A stretch of DNA of 64,000 nt, from the NCBI RefSeq assembly GCF_000350485.1, contig NZ_AORV01000021.1:227265-291264 (forward strand), given 5' to 3'. The notes below the pieces were generated by a model. That model searched no databases and was not told the DNA's origin. It worked only from the letters and a program-made list of their open reading frames with translations. The position numbers and the translations under genes are program-made. Positions 33,643-42,826 of the stretch are shown piece after piece (position 1 is the first letter of the stretch; the number at the start of each line of letters is the position of its first letter). Source of the DNA: Ruminiclostridium cellobioparum subsp. termitidis CT1112 (lineage in GTDB: Bacteria > Bacillota > Clostridia > Acetivibrionales > DSM-1351).

Positions 33643-33676
33643 AGACATACCTCCCCTTGACGGAAGATATGTCTTT
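33643..33676 (-). terminator. Terminator of tRNA-Pro
   Basis: On the minus strand AAAGACATA pairs with TATGTCTTT across an inner TCTTCC/GGAGG pairing and is followed by a T run. Confidence 0.75.
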
Positions 33677-33754
33677 TGGTCGGAATGACGTGACTTGAAC
33701 ACGCGACCTCTTGCACCCCAAGCAAGCACTCTAGCCAAACTGAGCTACATCCCG
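33677..33754 (-). tRNA. tRNA-Pro (anticodon GGG)
   Basis: 78 bases with encoded CCA. The acceptor CGGGATG pairs with CATTCCG (one G-U); the anticodon stem CTTGC/GCAAG encloses TTGGGGT with GGG reading CCC. The T arm loop is TTCAAGT. The 5' C typical of proline tRNAs is present. Confidence 0.95.
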
Positions 33755-33877
33755 ATAACGCTCAATCATTATAACATATCAAATTTTCAATGTAAAGATA
33801 AAATAGCAAATTTCGCCTCATAATAATCCATTATAAGTGAATTTATATATCACTTTTACAAAGGATCTGGGTTTTTA

Positions 33878-34063
33878 TTACTGGCTTTCATGTTTTTGGC
33901 TCTGTTTGTTGGTTCCAGACGCCTTATCTCTTTTTTTCAACAACAGGGCTTTTTCAAAATCTCTGTCCTCCTTCTCCTTTTCCTGGCTCTTTTGGTGTAT
34001 CAAGCTGTCGGTTTTTAAAATTCTTGATACCGGATATACTTTTGATACTCTGTCAATTTTCAT
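33878..34063 (-). CDS. Small charged protein, unknown
   Basis: 61 residues, almost entirely hydrophilic: Lys, Glu, Asp and Ser rich with no cysteines (MKIDRVSKVYPVS start, EKEKEDRDFEKALLLKKRDK). A strong ribosome site, GGAGG at 7 bases, supports that ATG 34063 is real. The N-terminus vaguely resembles small Clostridia proteins near flagellar or sporulation genes, but I do not recognise it. Confidence 0.5.
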   Translation of the reverse strand: MKIDRVSKVYPVSRILKTDSLIHQKSQEKEKEDRDFEKALLLKKRDKASGTNKQSQKHESQ

Positions 34064-34234
34064 AGTGCCACCTCCTCACCAGTTATGAAAATATATGGGT
34101 CTCACATTATATATCGGCATAAAATCAAAAGTGCCAAAGCCGCTTTTAATTATCAGGCACTGAAAAAAACAGCCCCTACTGATTTCCAATAACGACTGTC
34201 TTATCTAAAATATTTAAGTGAAAGTACAACATCA

Positions 34235-34408
34235 TTAATATTTTCGGGCACTGCCTTTGTTTATGAGTCTGAAAACAATGTAGCCAATCACACCGATAAT
34301 TGCAACAGGTAAAATCAGACTGAGTACCCAGCCAACAATTCTCAATGCAATTATAAATAAAAAGATCATAACGATAACGGTTATCAGTTTTTTAAATTTA
34401 TTGTCCAT
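34235..34408 (-). CDS. Small membrane protein, 57 residues
   Basis: The frame begins at ATG 34408 with TTGGAGGT 6 bases upstream and ends at TAA 34235. It codes for two hydrophobic segments (LITVIVMIFLFIIALRIV and VLSLILPVAIIGVIGYIVF) with a basic C-terminus, so a two-helix hairpin or phage-shock-like membrane peptide is likely. No family recognised. Confidence 0.55.
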   Translation of the reverse strand: MDNKFKKLITVIVMIFLFIIALRIVGWVLSLILPVAIIGVIGYIVFRLINKGSARKY

Positions 34409-34526
34409 TTTTTTACCTCCAAGATTAATATAGGTAAATTATACACCCGGATGATATATTTGTCTACAAGTAATTTAAAAATATTTAATTAACTTATTAA
34501 TATTTTTAATATCCTAATCAATTTAC

Positions 34527-35684
34527 TTAATATTTATTAGCCACATCGTATATTATACGATTAATTGCCAAAATTGTATTATCAATTTCATCCATTGTAT
34601 TAAAATATCCCACACTCAATCTGATCATACCTGTCTTATTTGTATTAAAATGCTTATGGGCAAGAGGGGCACAGTGCAGTCCGGATCTGCATTCTATTGA
34701 ATATCTTTTATCCAGAAGTGCACAGATCTCGGACGAATCGGTATCCTTGACATTAAAAGCCACAATCCCCGAATTTTCATTAACGTCTTGAGGATTATAC
34801 AATTTAATGCTTCTATTTTGTGAAAGGCCGTCATTCAGCCTCTTTATCAGCGTATCCTTTTTCCTCTTTATTTCGGATAAACCTGTTTTAAGTACGAACT
34901 CAACACCTGCGCCCAATCCGACTATACCCGGAGTATTAAGAGTCCCGCTTTCAAATCTGTCAGGCATTATATCAGGCTGCAGCAAATATTCCGATTTACT
35001 CCCTGTCCCGCCGCTCATCAAGGGGTTCAGCCGGACTCCCGACGAGACATACAAGCCCCCTGTCCCCTGGGGCCCCAGCAGGCCTTTATGTCCGGGAAAG
35101 GCAAGCATGCTTGTGTATATCCTTCCAAGATCAATATCTATGCTGCCCAAGCCCTGGGATGCGTCCAACAGGAATAATATACCTTTGCTTTCTGCTATTT
35201 TGCTTATTTCCCGGACAGGCATAATAATTCCGTTTACATTTGACGAAAGGGTACATGCTATAAGTCTGGTTTTCTTATTTATATGTCTCTTTATTATAAA
35301 GGGATCTATTCTTCCCACCCCGTCACCCTCAACTATAGTCAGCTTTATGCCGTTATATTTTTCCAGAGTTTTCAGAGGCCTCAGCACAGAATTATGCTCC
35401 ATGCATGTTGTTATGACATGGTCACCTTCTTTCAGGCATCCCAGAATGGCCATATTCAAAGCTTCGGTGGCATTTTTTGTAAAACATATGTTTAAAGAAT
35501 CGTTTGTTTTAAGCAGCGAAGCCAATTTTTCACGGGTGTTATTTACCTCCAATGAACTTTGGACAGACATGGAATGGCTCCCTCTCCCGGGATTGGCACA
35601 GTAGGTTTTAATGCATTTCTCCATTGACGTATAGACATTTTCAGGTTTTGGAAAGGATGTAGCGGCATTGTCCAGATATATCAT
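34527..35684 (-). CDS. Cysteine desulfurase-family aminotransferase (class V)
   Basis: 385 residues. MIYLDNAATSFPKP, the PLP Lys in AFPGHKGLLGPQGTGG, and an active-site Cys loop near ECRSGLHCAP fit the SufS/Csd group, in particular the subgroup often found alone in Clostridia. It would release sulphur from cysteine as a persulfide for Fe-S or thio cofactor synthesis, but no suf/isc or tRNA-thiolation gene is adjacent. ATG 35684 follows GAGGTTAATATT. Confidence 0.88.
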   Translation of the reverse strand: MIYLDNAATSFPKPENVYTSMEKCIKTYCANPGRGSHSMSVQSSLEVNNTREKLASLLKTNDSLNICFTKNATEALNMAILGCLKEGDHVITTCMEHNSVLRPLKTLEKYNGIKLTIVEGDGVGRIDPFIIKRHINKKTRLIACTLSSNVNGIIMPVREISKIAESKGILFLLDASQGLGSIDIDLGRIYTSMLAFPGHKGLLGPQGTGGLYVSSGVRLNPLMSGGTGSKSEYLLQPDIMPDRFESGTLNTPGIVGLGAGVEFVLKTGLSEIKRKKDTLIKRLNDGLSQNRSIKLYNPQDVNENSGIVAFNVKDTDSSEICALLDKRYSIECRSGLHCAPLAHKHFNTNKTGMIRLSVGYFNTMDEIDNTILAINRIIYDVANKY

Positions 35685-35801
35685 AATATTAACCTCGTCT
35701 TTTTTAGTTTACTTAATATATGGTATGAATCCGGGGTTAACATGTTTACAATAGCTGATTTTAGCGGGATGCAATGACAGGTAATTATTATGGTAAAGTC
35801 T

Positions 35802-36980
35802 TTATTTATCAATTTCTTCTTTCAGTATTTCTCCCAGGATGCTGATGCCCTTCCTGATCTTATCCTCCCTGACGCCTGAAAAATTCAACCTCATTGTATT
35901 TTCGTGCCCGCCGTTGGGGAAAAATGCACTTCCCTGAACAAAAGCCACCCCTCTTTTCAAGGACTTTACCAAAAGTTCCTTGGTATTGATGCTTTCAGGC
36001 AATGTAACCCACAGGAACATTCCGCCTTCAGGCCTTGTATACTCCACCTCCTTGGGAAAGGTCCTTTCAATGGTATCCAGCATTGTATCCCTTCTGCTTT
36101 TATAAATTTCTATATTGCTCTTTAAGTGTTCCTTTATATCGTATTTCTCATAGTAGCGGGCAATTTGCATTTGAGCGAAGAAATTTGTATGAATATCCGT
36201 CCCCTGCTTGAAAAGTACATATTTATTGATAATCTCCTGCGGAGCACATACCCATCCGATCCTGTAGCCAGGACAAACCGTCTTTGAAAACGTGCTGACA
36301 TATATTACTCTTCCCTGGGTATCAAAGCTTTTTAAAGGGGGAAGTTTCCTGTTGTCAAAACAGAGTTCACTATATGGACTATCTTCAATTATTATAAGTT
36401 TATACTTGTTTGCAATCTCTGCTATTTCTTTTCTTCTCTCCAGGCTCAGGCGTCTTCCGGTTGGATTCTGATAATCAGGTACGGTATATAAAAATTTTAT
36501 TCTGCTGTTTGATTCAATTTTTCTTATAAGGTCTTCCGGAACAAGTCCCTCCTCATCCATATCAATCTCGGCAAATCTGGGATAGAAAGGCTTGAATGCA
36601 TTAATGGCAGACAAATATGTGGGACTTTCACAGAGTATGGTATCCCCTTCGTCCAAAAAAGCTTTGGCAGTCAGATCAAGTCCTTGCTGAGAACCGGAGG
36701 TTATAAGTATGTCGTCGGGGCTTGTGTGTATTCCCTTTTCCTCCATCAGCTTTACGATAATATTCCGGAGGCCGGCATGTCCCTCGGATATTGCATATTG
36801 CATGGACTTTACACCGCTTTCCTCCAATATTTGATTGCATATTTCACGCATTTCTCCCACCGGAAAAGATTCTTCAGCCGGCAGTCCTCCTCCAAAGGAT
36901 ATGATCTCATCCGAATCGGAAAGTTTCAGCAGTTCCCTGACCTCCGATGCCTTTAAAAACTCAGTTCTCCTTGCAAACAT
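35802..36980 (-). CDS. PLP-dependent aminotransferase (LysN/2-aminoadipate type, class I/II)
   Basis: 392 residues. SFGGGLPAEESFP, TSGSQQGLDLTAKAF, YTVPDYQNPTGRR and the PLP Lys in STFSKTVCPGYRIGW are typical. Members of this group transaminate 2-aminoadipate, aromatic or branched-chain amino acids. ATG 36980 has GGAGG 5 bases upstream. It follows a MocR regulator gene by 67 bases on the same strand, so the two are probably one operon. Confidence 0.88.
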   Translation of the reverse strand: MFARRTEFLKASEVRELLKLSDSDEIISFGGGLPAEESFPVGEMREICNQILEESGVKSMQYAISEGHAGLRNIIVKLMEEKGIHTSPDDILITSGSQQGLDLTAKAFLDEGDTILCESPTYLSAINAFKPFYPRFAEIDMDEEGLVPEDLIRKIESNSRIKFLYTVPDYQNPTGRRLSLERRKEIAEIANKYKLIIIEDSPYSELCFDNRKLPPLKSFDTQGRVIYVSTFSKTVCPGYRIGWVCAPQEIINKYVLFKQGTDIHTNFFAQMQIARYYEKYDIKEHLKSNIEIYKSRRDTMLDTIERTFPKEVEYTRPEGGMFLWVTLPESINTKELLVKSLKRGVAFVQGSAFFPNGGHENTMRLNFSGVREDKIRKGISILGEILKEEIDK

Positions 36981-37047
36981 AACAACCTCCGTTTGCTGCA
37001 TTCTGGCAGCACAAATTATAATAAAATGACCAAAGTTTTATAGTGCA

Positions 37048-38568
37048 TTACAAATATGGATTTAATACTGTTTCTACAGGATGCCCGACCTTGACATTGC
37101 TGTTTGAGCATTTAACTATACAGTCAAGCAGTTTTTCTATCCCATCCTCTATATCCTGTTCTTTGGGATAGGAAAAATTCAACCTTATGAAGTTGCTTTC
37201 TATATTGTACTTTGGATAAAAGACATCCCCCGGCATCACTATTATCCCCTTATCTCCCAGCAGCTTGATCAGTTCATTCATTCTGATGTTGTTGGGCAGT
37301 TCAAGCCATATAAAATATCCCCCGCCCGGGACAAAAATCCTCATCCCCTCAACATTGCATTTATTGAGTTGGGCTATCATAAGGTCTCTCTTCTTCCTGT
37401 ATTTGTTTCTGATTTTTTCAAGATGGTTTTTCAGATACCCATGTGCTACAAACTCATGTACAAAATACTGGGAAAGCGTATTGGTCTGTATGTCTGTGAT
37501 CTGCTTGAACTTTATGAACCTGTTGATTATGTTTTCACCTGCAACAACATAACCTACTCTCAAACTAAAGGAAATGGTTTTTGAAAATGAACTGACGTAT
37601 ATGACATAATCATTATTGTCCAGACTTTTAAGTGAAGGAAGCTTTTCTCCCTCGTAATAAAGCTCTTCATAGGGGTTATCTTCAAGTATTGGAATATTGT
37701 AATAGTATGCGAGCTTCAGCAACTCCTTTCTCCTGTTCAGACTCATGGTCATACCGGTTGGATTGTGGAAGGTGGGCTGTGTGTATATGAGTTTCGGTCT
37801 GTATTTGACAAGGCAGGTCTCAAGTATGTCCAGCCTTATACCCTCTTCATCCATTGGTATGCCTATAAGCCGGGCATCATAGCTCTCAAAGGCCTGAATG
37901 GCGCCTATATAGGTGGGTTCCTCCACCAGTACAACATCTCCCGGCTCAATCAGCAGCCGTGCCAAAAATTCAACTGCCTGCTGGGAACCCGAAGTGACCA
38001 TTATTTGCTTTGTACCTGCATTAATCCCGTTCTGCTGCAGATAGGACCTTATTGTATGCTTAAGTTCGGAACAGCCGTCCACAGGTGTGGGCATGAGAAC
38101 CTTTTCCCTGTGTTTTTCCAGCAGCCGGGTCTGAATGCTTTGCAGCAGTTCCATATCATAGCTGTCCTCCGAGGCAACTCCCGAAGCAAAGGAGATCACC
38201 TTCTCCTTCTCAAATACCGACAGGATATTATTTATAGTTTGTTCATTCGATTTGTTGACTCTTCTGCTTTCCAGCTGATTCCACCTGAGCGGCGGAACGT
38301 ACATTTTCTCCTGAATACCGTCCTTTGAGAAAGGCGCCAAAACCACTGTTCCGCTTCCCACCCTGGATTCTACCAGCCCCTCTGCCTTGAGTTCCATATA
38401 TGCCTTGATGACCGTACTCCTATTGATCTTAAGTCTTCCGCCCAGCACTCTCTCTGCCGGAAGAATGAAATTGGGAGGAAGCTTTCCTGAATTGATCATG
38501 GCTTCTATTTGCTTCTTTATTTGCAGGTATATTGGCGTTTTAGACTCTCTATTTATAGTGATTTCCAT
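37048..38568 (-). CDS. MocR/GntR-family PLP-dependent transcriptional regulator
   Basis: 506 residues: a GntR winged helix (IEAMINSGKLPPNFILPAE) plus an aminotransferase-like domain with TSGSQQAVEFLARLL, YTQPTFHNPTGMT and the PLP Lys in SSFSKTISFSLRVGYV. It likely senses PLP or an amino acid and controls the downstream aminotransferase. It is a second MocR distinct from the pdxR-like one. ATG 38568 has GGAGG 10 bases upstream. Upstream of it two identical 14-bp repeats may be its binding sites. Confidence 0.88.
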   Translation of the reverse strand: MEITINRESKTPIYLQIKKQIEAMINSGKLPPNFILPAERVLGGRLKINRSTVIKAYMELKAEGLVESRVGSGTVVLAPFSKDGIQEKMYVPPLRWNQLESRRVNKSNEQTINNILSVFEKEKVISFASGVASEDSYDMELLQSIQTRLLEKHREKVLMPTPVDGCSELKHTIRSYLQQNGINAGTKQIMVTSGSQQAVEFLARLLIEPGDVVLVEEPTYIGAIQAFESYDARLIGIPMDEEGIRLDILETCLVKYRPKLIYTQPTFHNPTGMTMSLNRRKELLKLAYYYNIPILEDNPYEELYYEGEKLPSLKSLDNNDYVIYVSSFSKTISFSLRVGYVVAGENIINRFIKFKQITDIQTNTLSQYFVHEFVAHGYLKNHLEKIRNKYRKKRDLMIAQLNKCNVEGMRIFVPGGGYFIWLELPNNIRMNELIKLLGDKGIIVMPGDVFYPKYNIESNFIRLNFSYPKEQDIEDGIEKLLDCIVKCSNSNVKVGHPVETVLNPYL

Positions 38569-38599
38569 ATGGTATTGTCCTCCATTTGCAAATTGGCAT

Positions 38600-38676
38600 C
38601 ATCCAATTATATTATATAATTTATTTTTCATTATAAAACACCCAATTTTTAAAATTTAAAACCATCCAATTATATT
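38600..38676. promoter_or_regulatory. Pair of identical 14-bp direct repeats upstream of the MocR gene
   Basis: CATCCAATTATATT occurs at 38600-38613 and 38663-38676, 63 bp apart, close to six helical turns. The second copy is part of a hairpin, AAACCATCC/GGATGGTTT (38660-38686). MocR proteins often bind direct repeats, so autoregulation is a fair guess; the hairpin could alternatively end transcription of the ECF gene from the right. Confidence 0.5.
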
Positions 38677-38746
38677 TTGGATGGTTTATGTTGTATTCTG
38701 ACATTTGGATGGTCATATAAAATTTTCATCTAAGCTTTCATCTCGA

Positions 38747-39280
38747 TTATCTGATTTTAAGTGCCTTTCTTACACTGTAAATCACAGGTATTGCTACCAA
38801 CCCTCCTATGACTGCTGTTAAAAGCTGAGGCCAGCTGAACAGCTCAAAGAGCTTTTGAGTAAACTTTGGAAACGAAAAAATATTAAGGAATATTCTTATT
38901 CCCAGGAAAAGTACACCAAATTTGAGTACGGCTCCAACTCCCAGGCCTATGAATTTATTTTTATTGTATAACAGGTAAAATGCAAGCACAAAAATTATAT
39001 TGGCTAAGGCTATAACCGGTGCAAAGGGCAGCAGTGCTGCTGCAATTGGAGCATTATTGTTGATAAGCGAAGTAAAAGGTGAAAGAATTGCTATTGTGAT
39101 GCCTCCGGCCATACCTGCAGTCATTGCAGCCAGCAGCAGACACATATTCACCAGGGGACCTACTATAAAATTATTGTTGGGCAGACTTCTCCCCACTATC
39201 TGAACTACTACCACAACCGCCAGCAATACTGCTGTTCTTGTTATCATTCTTATATTGTTTTGATTATTGACCTGATTCAT
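38747..39280 (-). CDS. ECF transporter S component (substrate-binding membrane subunit)
   Basis: 177 residues, about five to six membrane helices, typical of S components that bind vitamins or their precursors. ITRTAVLLAVVVVVQIVGRSLP and GPLVNMCLLLAAMTAGMAGG near the N-terminus match ECF-S folds. Vitamin specificity cannot be read. ATG 39280 has GGAGGG 4 bases upstream. The energy-coupling ATPase and T component are not nearby and are probably shared, as in group II ECF systems. Confidence 0.85.
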   Translation of the reverse strand: MNQVNNQNNIRMITRTAVLLAVVVVVQIVGRSLPNNNFIVGPLVNMCLLLAAMTAGMAGGITIAILSPFTSLINNNAPIAAALLPFAPVIALANIIFVLAFYLLYNKNKFIGLGVGAVLKFGVLFLGIRIFLNIFSFPKFTQKLFELFSWPQLLTAVIGGLVAIPVIYSVRKALKIR

Positions 39281-39495
39281 GTGTCCCTCCATATACGATT
39301 ATTTACGCAATTAATTATAAAATAAACCCCGGTGTTATTCAAGCATGCATTGCACCCAGAGCGGTTATACCACCGTCGGGAGATGAAGTCCCCATTGATG
39401 ATATACCACAATATTGTAATTTATAACATATTTATAATTGTTTCAACAAAACTTCTATGTTTTATCAAGGTATTATGGTAAATTAATTTTTTCTA

Positions 39496-39524
39496 TAGAC
39501 TTTTTTTTTGAAAAGTAGCATAAT
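39496..39524 (+). promoter_or_regulatory. Candidate promoter of ilvE
   Basis: TAGACT (39496-39501), 17 bases, CATAAT (39519-39524). It gives a leader of about 105 bases before the ATG. Nothing else recognised in 39281-39635: no T-box motif was found there. Confidence 0.5.
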
Positions 39525-39635
39525 AAAACTTGTAATTTTCCAATTTGATTGCATCTTTCTTTGGAACAGCATATTAACTGCTGCGTACTACAATCATTTT
39601 ATAAAATAAATACTTTGAAGGGAGTATTATAAATA

Positions 39636-40700
39636 ATGAATATTTCTATTACAAAAACATCGCATCCTAAACAGAAACCTGATAAAAATAATCTGGGCTT
39701 CGGACAATTTTTTACAGACCATATGTTCATCATGGATTACACCGAAGGAAAGGGCTGGCACGATCCCAGAATAGTCCCGTATGCTCCTCTGGAACTGGAC
39801 CCCAGCTGCATGGTCCTGCATTATGGTCAGGCTATTTTCGAAGGTTTGAAAGCGTATAAGACAAAGAATGGTGAAATATTATTATTCAGACCTGAAAAGA
39901 ATATGGAAAGAGTAAACAGCTCCAATGACCGTCTGGTTATTCCCAGAATCGATGTGGATTTTGGTGTAAAAGCCATTAAAGAACTGGTCAGGGTTGACGC
40001 AGACTGGATACCGGATGCTCCGGGAACCTCGCTCTATATACGCCCATTCATAATAGCTACCGATCCTTATCTTGGAGTAAGACCTTCAGACACCTATAAA
40101 TTCATTATAATTCTCTCCCCTGTGGGTGCTTACTATAAGGAAGGTATAAATCCTGTAAAGATCTATGTTGAAAGCAACTATGTACGTGCCGTCAAGGGTG
40201 GTCTGGGCTATGCAAAAACGGTGGCAAACTATGCTTCCAGCTTAAAAGCACAGGTAGAGGCAAAGCATGCCGGTTATACCCAGGTTCTCTGGCTGGACGG
40301 TATTGAAAAGAAATATATTGAAGAAGTCGGCACAATGAATGTATTCTTTAAAATAAACGGAGAAGTTATTACTCCGGCCCTGGAAGGTTCAATACTTCCC
40401 GGAATCACCAGAATGTCAACTATTGAATTGTTGAGAAAATCAGGAATTCCTGTTACTGAACGCAAGATTTCCATTCGGGAATTATACGATGCACATGCCT
40501 CTGGTAAACTGGATGAGGCTTTTGGAACAGGAACGGCAGCAGTAATCTCACCTATCGGTGAATTCAACTGGAACGGCGCCTCCATCACTGTTAACGAAGG
40601 AAAGATCGGACCCGTGGCTGCAAAAGTATATGAAACCATTACAGGCATCCAAAGCGGTGATCTTGCTGACACTTATGGATGGACACAAAAAGTTTTATAA
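39636..40700 (+). CDS. ilvE: Branched-chain amino acid aminotransferase
   Basis: 354 residues, fold-type IV. LHYGQAIFEGLKAYKTKNG, RPEKNMERVNSS, the PLP Lys in LWLDGIEKKYIEEVGTMN, and GTGTAAVISPIGEF are diagnostic of the eukaryote-like BCAT II subtype. Interconverts Leu/Ile/Val and their keto acids. ATG 39636 is preceded by GGGAG. A terminator follows. Confidence 0.96.
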   Translation: MNISITKTSHPKQKPDKNNLGFGQFFTDHMFIMDYTEGKGWHDPRIVPYAPLELDPSCMVLHYGQAIFEGLKAYKTKNGEILLFRPEKNMERVNSSNDRLVIPRIDVDFGVKAIKELVRVDADWIPDAPGTSLYIRPFIIATDPYLGVRPSDTYKFIIILSPVGAYYKEGINPVKIYVESNYVRAVKGGLGYAKTVANYASSLKAQVEAKHAGYTQVLWLDGIEKKYIEEVGTMNVFFKINGEVITPALEGSILPGITRMSTIELLRKSGIPVTERKISIRELYDAHASGKLDEAFGTGTAAVISPIGEFNWNGASITVNEGKIGPVAAKVYETITGIQSGDLADTYGWTQKVL

Positions 40701-40720
40701 TAATAAATTAGAATACAGGG

Positions 40721-40748
40721 GAATGCTGGCAATAGCCGGCATTCTTTT
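40721..40748 (+). terminator. Terminator of ilvE
   Basis: GAATGCTGGC (40721-40730) pairs with GCCGGCATTC (40735-40744), then TTTTATTTG. Confidence 0.85.
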
Positions 40749-40857
40749 ATTTGTCTATTATCTAACCCTCAACCCTTTCACAGTTTTTTGCCGTCTTTAA
40801 ATGGCTTTAATGAACTTCTGGTTATATTCTTATCCTCCGGAGTATATATTTTATAAC

Positions 40858-41033
40858 GAGGCAACAGATGTCCATGGTGTCCTTCAGGACCCCTTTGCCT
40901 CTACTGGTGTCGGGTACCTCTTTGGGTCTCGGGCGGCAAACACAGAGCTCCTGCCCCGTTGAAACGCGCAGAGGTAATAAGAATGTCCGGGTTTAATTCC
41001 CGGTCAAATGGAAGAATAGCCGGAGAAACGGCT
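40858..41033 (+). ncRNA. Structured leader RNA upstream of ylbJ, unknown class
   Basis: Four stems can be drawn between the ilvE terminator and ylbJ. (1) GAGGCAA/TTGCCTC (40858-40864, 40895-40901) enclosing GTCCT/AGGAC. (2) A long-range TACCTCT/AGAGGTA (40915-40921, 40970-40976) around a GC-rich interior. (3) CCGGG/CCCGG (40987-40991, 40999-41003) with a 7-base loop. (4) AGCCG/CGGCT (41018-41022, 41029-41033) ending 1 base before the ylbJ ribosome site AGGAGG. I could not match it to known riboswitches (cobalamin, T-box, SAM, c-di-AMP, M-box) or to 6S, SRP, tmRNA or RNase P RNA cores. Confidence 0.5.
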
Positions 41034-41045
41034 TAGGAGGCTTGC

Positions 41046-42323
41046 TTGAATTGGTTTTTACTGTCATCGTTCATATTTCTGCTTTCAACTATTTTCTTAA
41101 GTTATAAGAAAACAGTTTTTGCCTATTTGAAGAATAGCATGCTGCCCATAATGGCTTTCCTTTTTATCCTATCACTTATTATATTTCCGAAAACTGCTGT
41201 AAGTTCTGCTTCAAAAGGCATCAAGCTGTGGCTTGAAATAGTTTTTCCATCTTTATTCCCATTTTTTGTAGCCACCCAGCTCCTGAGCAAATCCGGAGTT
41301 GTCAGTCTTTTCGGAGTAATCCTGGAACCGGTAATGCGTCCGCTCTTCAATGTCCCGGGCTGCGGTTCTTTTGCTCTGGCCATGGGAATCGTCAGCGGTT
41401 ACCCGGTGGGGGCCTCCATTACCGCAGACCTCAGGAAACAGGATATGATAACACGGTTGGAGGCAGAAAGACTTCTCACCTTTACAAATAATTCAGGTCC
41501 GCTGTTCATAATGGGTGCTGTGGGAGTCGGTATGTTTAATCAGCCCAGGCTGGGCTATTTACTTTACATAAGCCATATCGCGGCTTGTTTGACAGTGGGT
41601 TTTATTTTCAGATATTATAAAAAAAGACAAACCGGATCTATTAATAAACGAAAGGTAAATATACCGGACAATATAAAAATTGAATTAAAGAAATTAAAGA
41701 ATTCCCAAACCAATCCCTGGACGCTTTTCGGTGATTGCATAAAAAACTCGGTATATACTATATTGGCAATTGGCGGATTTATAATATTCTTTTCCGTTTT
41801 GATAAATATAATGCTCTCAAGCGGGCTGATAGGAGCTATAGGCCGGCTGCTCCCGAATTTTGCCGGTTTAGCGGGATTGGACTCTAAAACTGTGGAAGGA
41901 TTCCTGTGCGGAATATTTGAGATAACTACCGGGGCCAGCTATATAACCCACTCGCCGTCAGCTCTGGCGGTGAAACTTTGCTGTGCCAGTCTCATAATAG
42001 GCTGGGCGGGCTTTTCGGTTCACACTCAGGTTATGAGTATTGTAAGCACAACCGATATAAGAGTTAAACCCTACCTGCTTGGTAAAGCCCTTCAAGGTGT
42101 TATCTCCTGCTTTTACACTTTTATCGGCTACTCCCTTTTCAGCAGTCTGCTGCCCGGGGAATCGGCCGTCTTTGCAAACAGCTCAGGTAATATTACCAAA
42201 GGATGGGGAAATATATTTGCAGACTCCATACAATACATTGGTATTTCTGCCTTAATAATGATAATAATAACAGTAATATATATATGTATAATCAGCTTAT
42301 CATCAAAAAAAAGCTTATTTTAA
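41046..42323 (+). CDS. ylbJ: Sporulation integral membrane protein YlbJ
   Basis: 425 residues, about eight to ten membrane helices with a nucleoside-recognition (Gate) domain. FPSLFPFFVATQLLSKSG, GSFALAMGIVSGYPVGA and FTNNSGPLFIMGAVGVG are typical. It is needed for spore formation in B. subtilis (family knowledge). The start is a TTG at 41046 with AGGAGG 5 bases upstream. It converges with the ATPase-like gene, stops overlapping by 9 bases. A structured leader RNA precedes it. Confidence 0.93.
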   Translation: MNWFLLSSFIFLLSTIFLSYKKTVFAYLKNSMLPIMAFLFILSLIIFPKTAVSSASKGIKLWLEIVFPSLFPFFVATQLLSKSGVVSLFGVILEPVMRPLFNVPGCGSFALAMGIVSGYPVGASITADLRKQDMITRLEAERLLTFTNNSGPLFIMGAVGVGMFNQPRLGYLLYISHIAACLTVGFIFRYYKKRQTGSINKRKVNIPDNIKIELKKLKNSQTNPWTLFGDCIKNSVYTILAIGGFIIFFSVLINIMLSSGLIGAIGRLLPNFAGLAGLDSKTVEGFLCGIFEITTGASYITHSPSALAVKLCCASLIIGWAGFSVHTQVMSIVSTTDIRVKPYLLGKALQGVISCFYTFIGYSLFSSLLPGESAVFANSSGNITKGWGNIFADSIQYIGISALIMIIITVIYICIISLSSKKSLF

Positions 42324-42752
42324 CTCAGACCTGTTGGTTCTGATAACATCAGTTGCATCAGTCAGTATTTCCTCAACCTTGTTCAGAACACTGTCGGCAT
42401 ATTCCCTGGCTCCAAGCCGTATCTCCCTTGCATTCTTCTGAGCACCTGCAATTATCTCATTTGCCTGCTCATAAGCCTTTTTGGTGATTTCATGTTCATC
42501 AACCAGGGATGCGATCTTGTTCTCAGCGTCCTTCATTATATTATTGGCTTCCTTCTGTGCTTCCAGCAATATTCTCTGGCGCTCTTCCTTTACCCATTTG
42601 GCCTGCTTGATATCATCAGGCAGCTTTATCCTCATCTCTTTTATTATTTCAAAAACTTCTTCCCTGTCTATGAGACACTTGCCGGAAAAAGGCACGCTGG
42701 CACTTCTTTCAACCAGTTCCTCCAATGTTTCCAGTATGGTAAGTATTTCCAT
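42315..42752 (-). CDS. Coiled-coil protein (annotated elsewhere as H-type ATPase-like subunit)
   Basis: 145 residues, mostly alpha-helical with charged heptads (ERQRILLEAQKEANNIMKDAENKIASLVDEHEI). It begins with ILETLEELVERSASVPFSGKCLID and a short conserved Glu/Lys motif, a pattern found in Clostridia immediately after coaD. Function unknown; a scaffold near the membrane is a guess. ATG 42752 has GGGAGGTCAAC upstream. Its end overlaps the convergent ylbJ. Confidence 0.75.
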   Translation of the reverse strand: MEILTILETLEELVERSASVPFSGKCLIDREEVFEIIKEMRIKLPDDIKQAKWVKEERQRILLEAQKEANNIMKDAENKIASLVDEHEITKKAYEQANEIIAGAQKNAREIRLGAREYADSVLNKVEEILTDATDVIRTNRSELK

Positions 42753-42826
42753 GTTGACCTCCCAAGCCATATTATGGCTTTGAACCGCATAGCGGCCACA
42801 AAATGTAATGAAATCTATATCCTTTA

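Noticed and set aside
39300..39635. T-box or leader-peptide attenuator for ilvE
   Set aside because: No T-box core (GGTGGNACCGCG), no run of Leu/Ile/Val codons and no terminator hairpin before the ATG.
40858..41033. 6S, SRP, tmRNA, RNase P RNA or cobalamin riboswitch
   Set aside because: None of the conserved core sequences of these RNAs (for example GGAAGGAAGCAGC of SRP or GAGGAAAGTCC of RNase P) is present.
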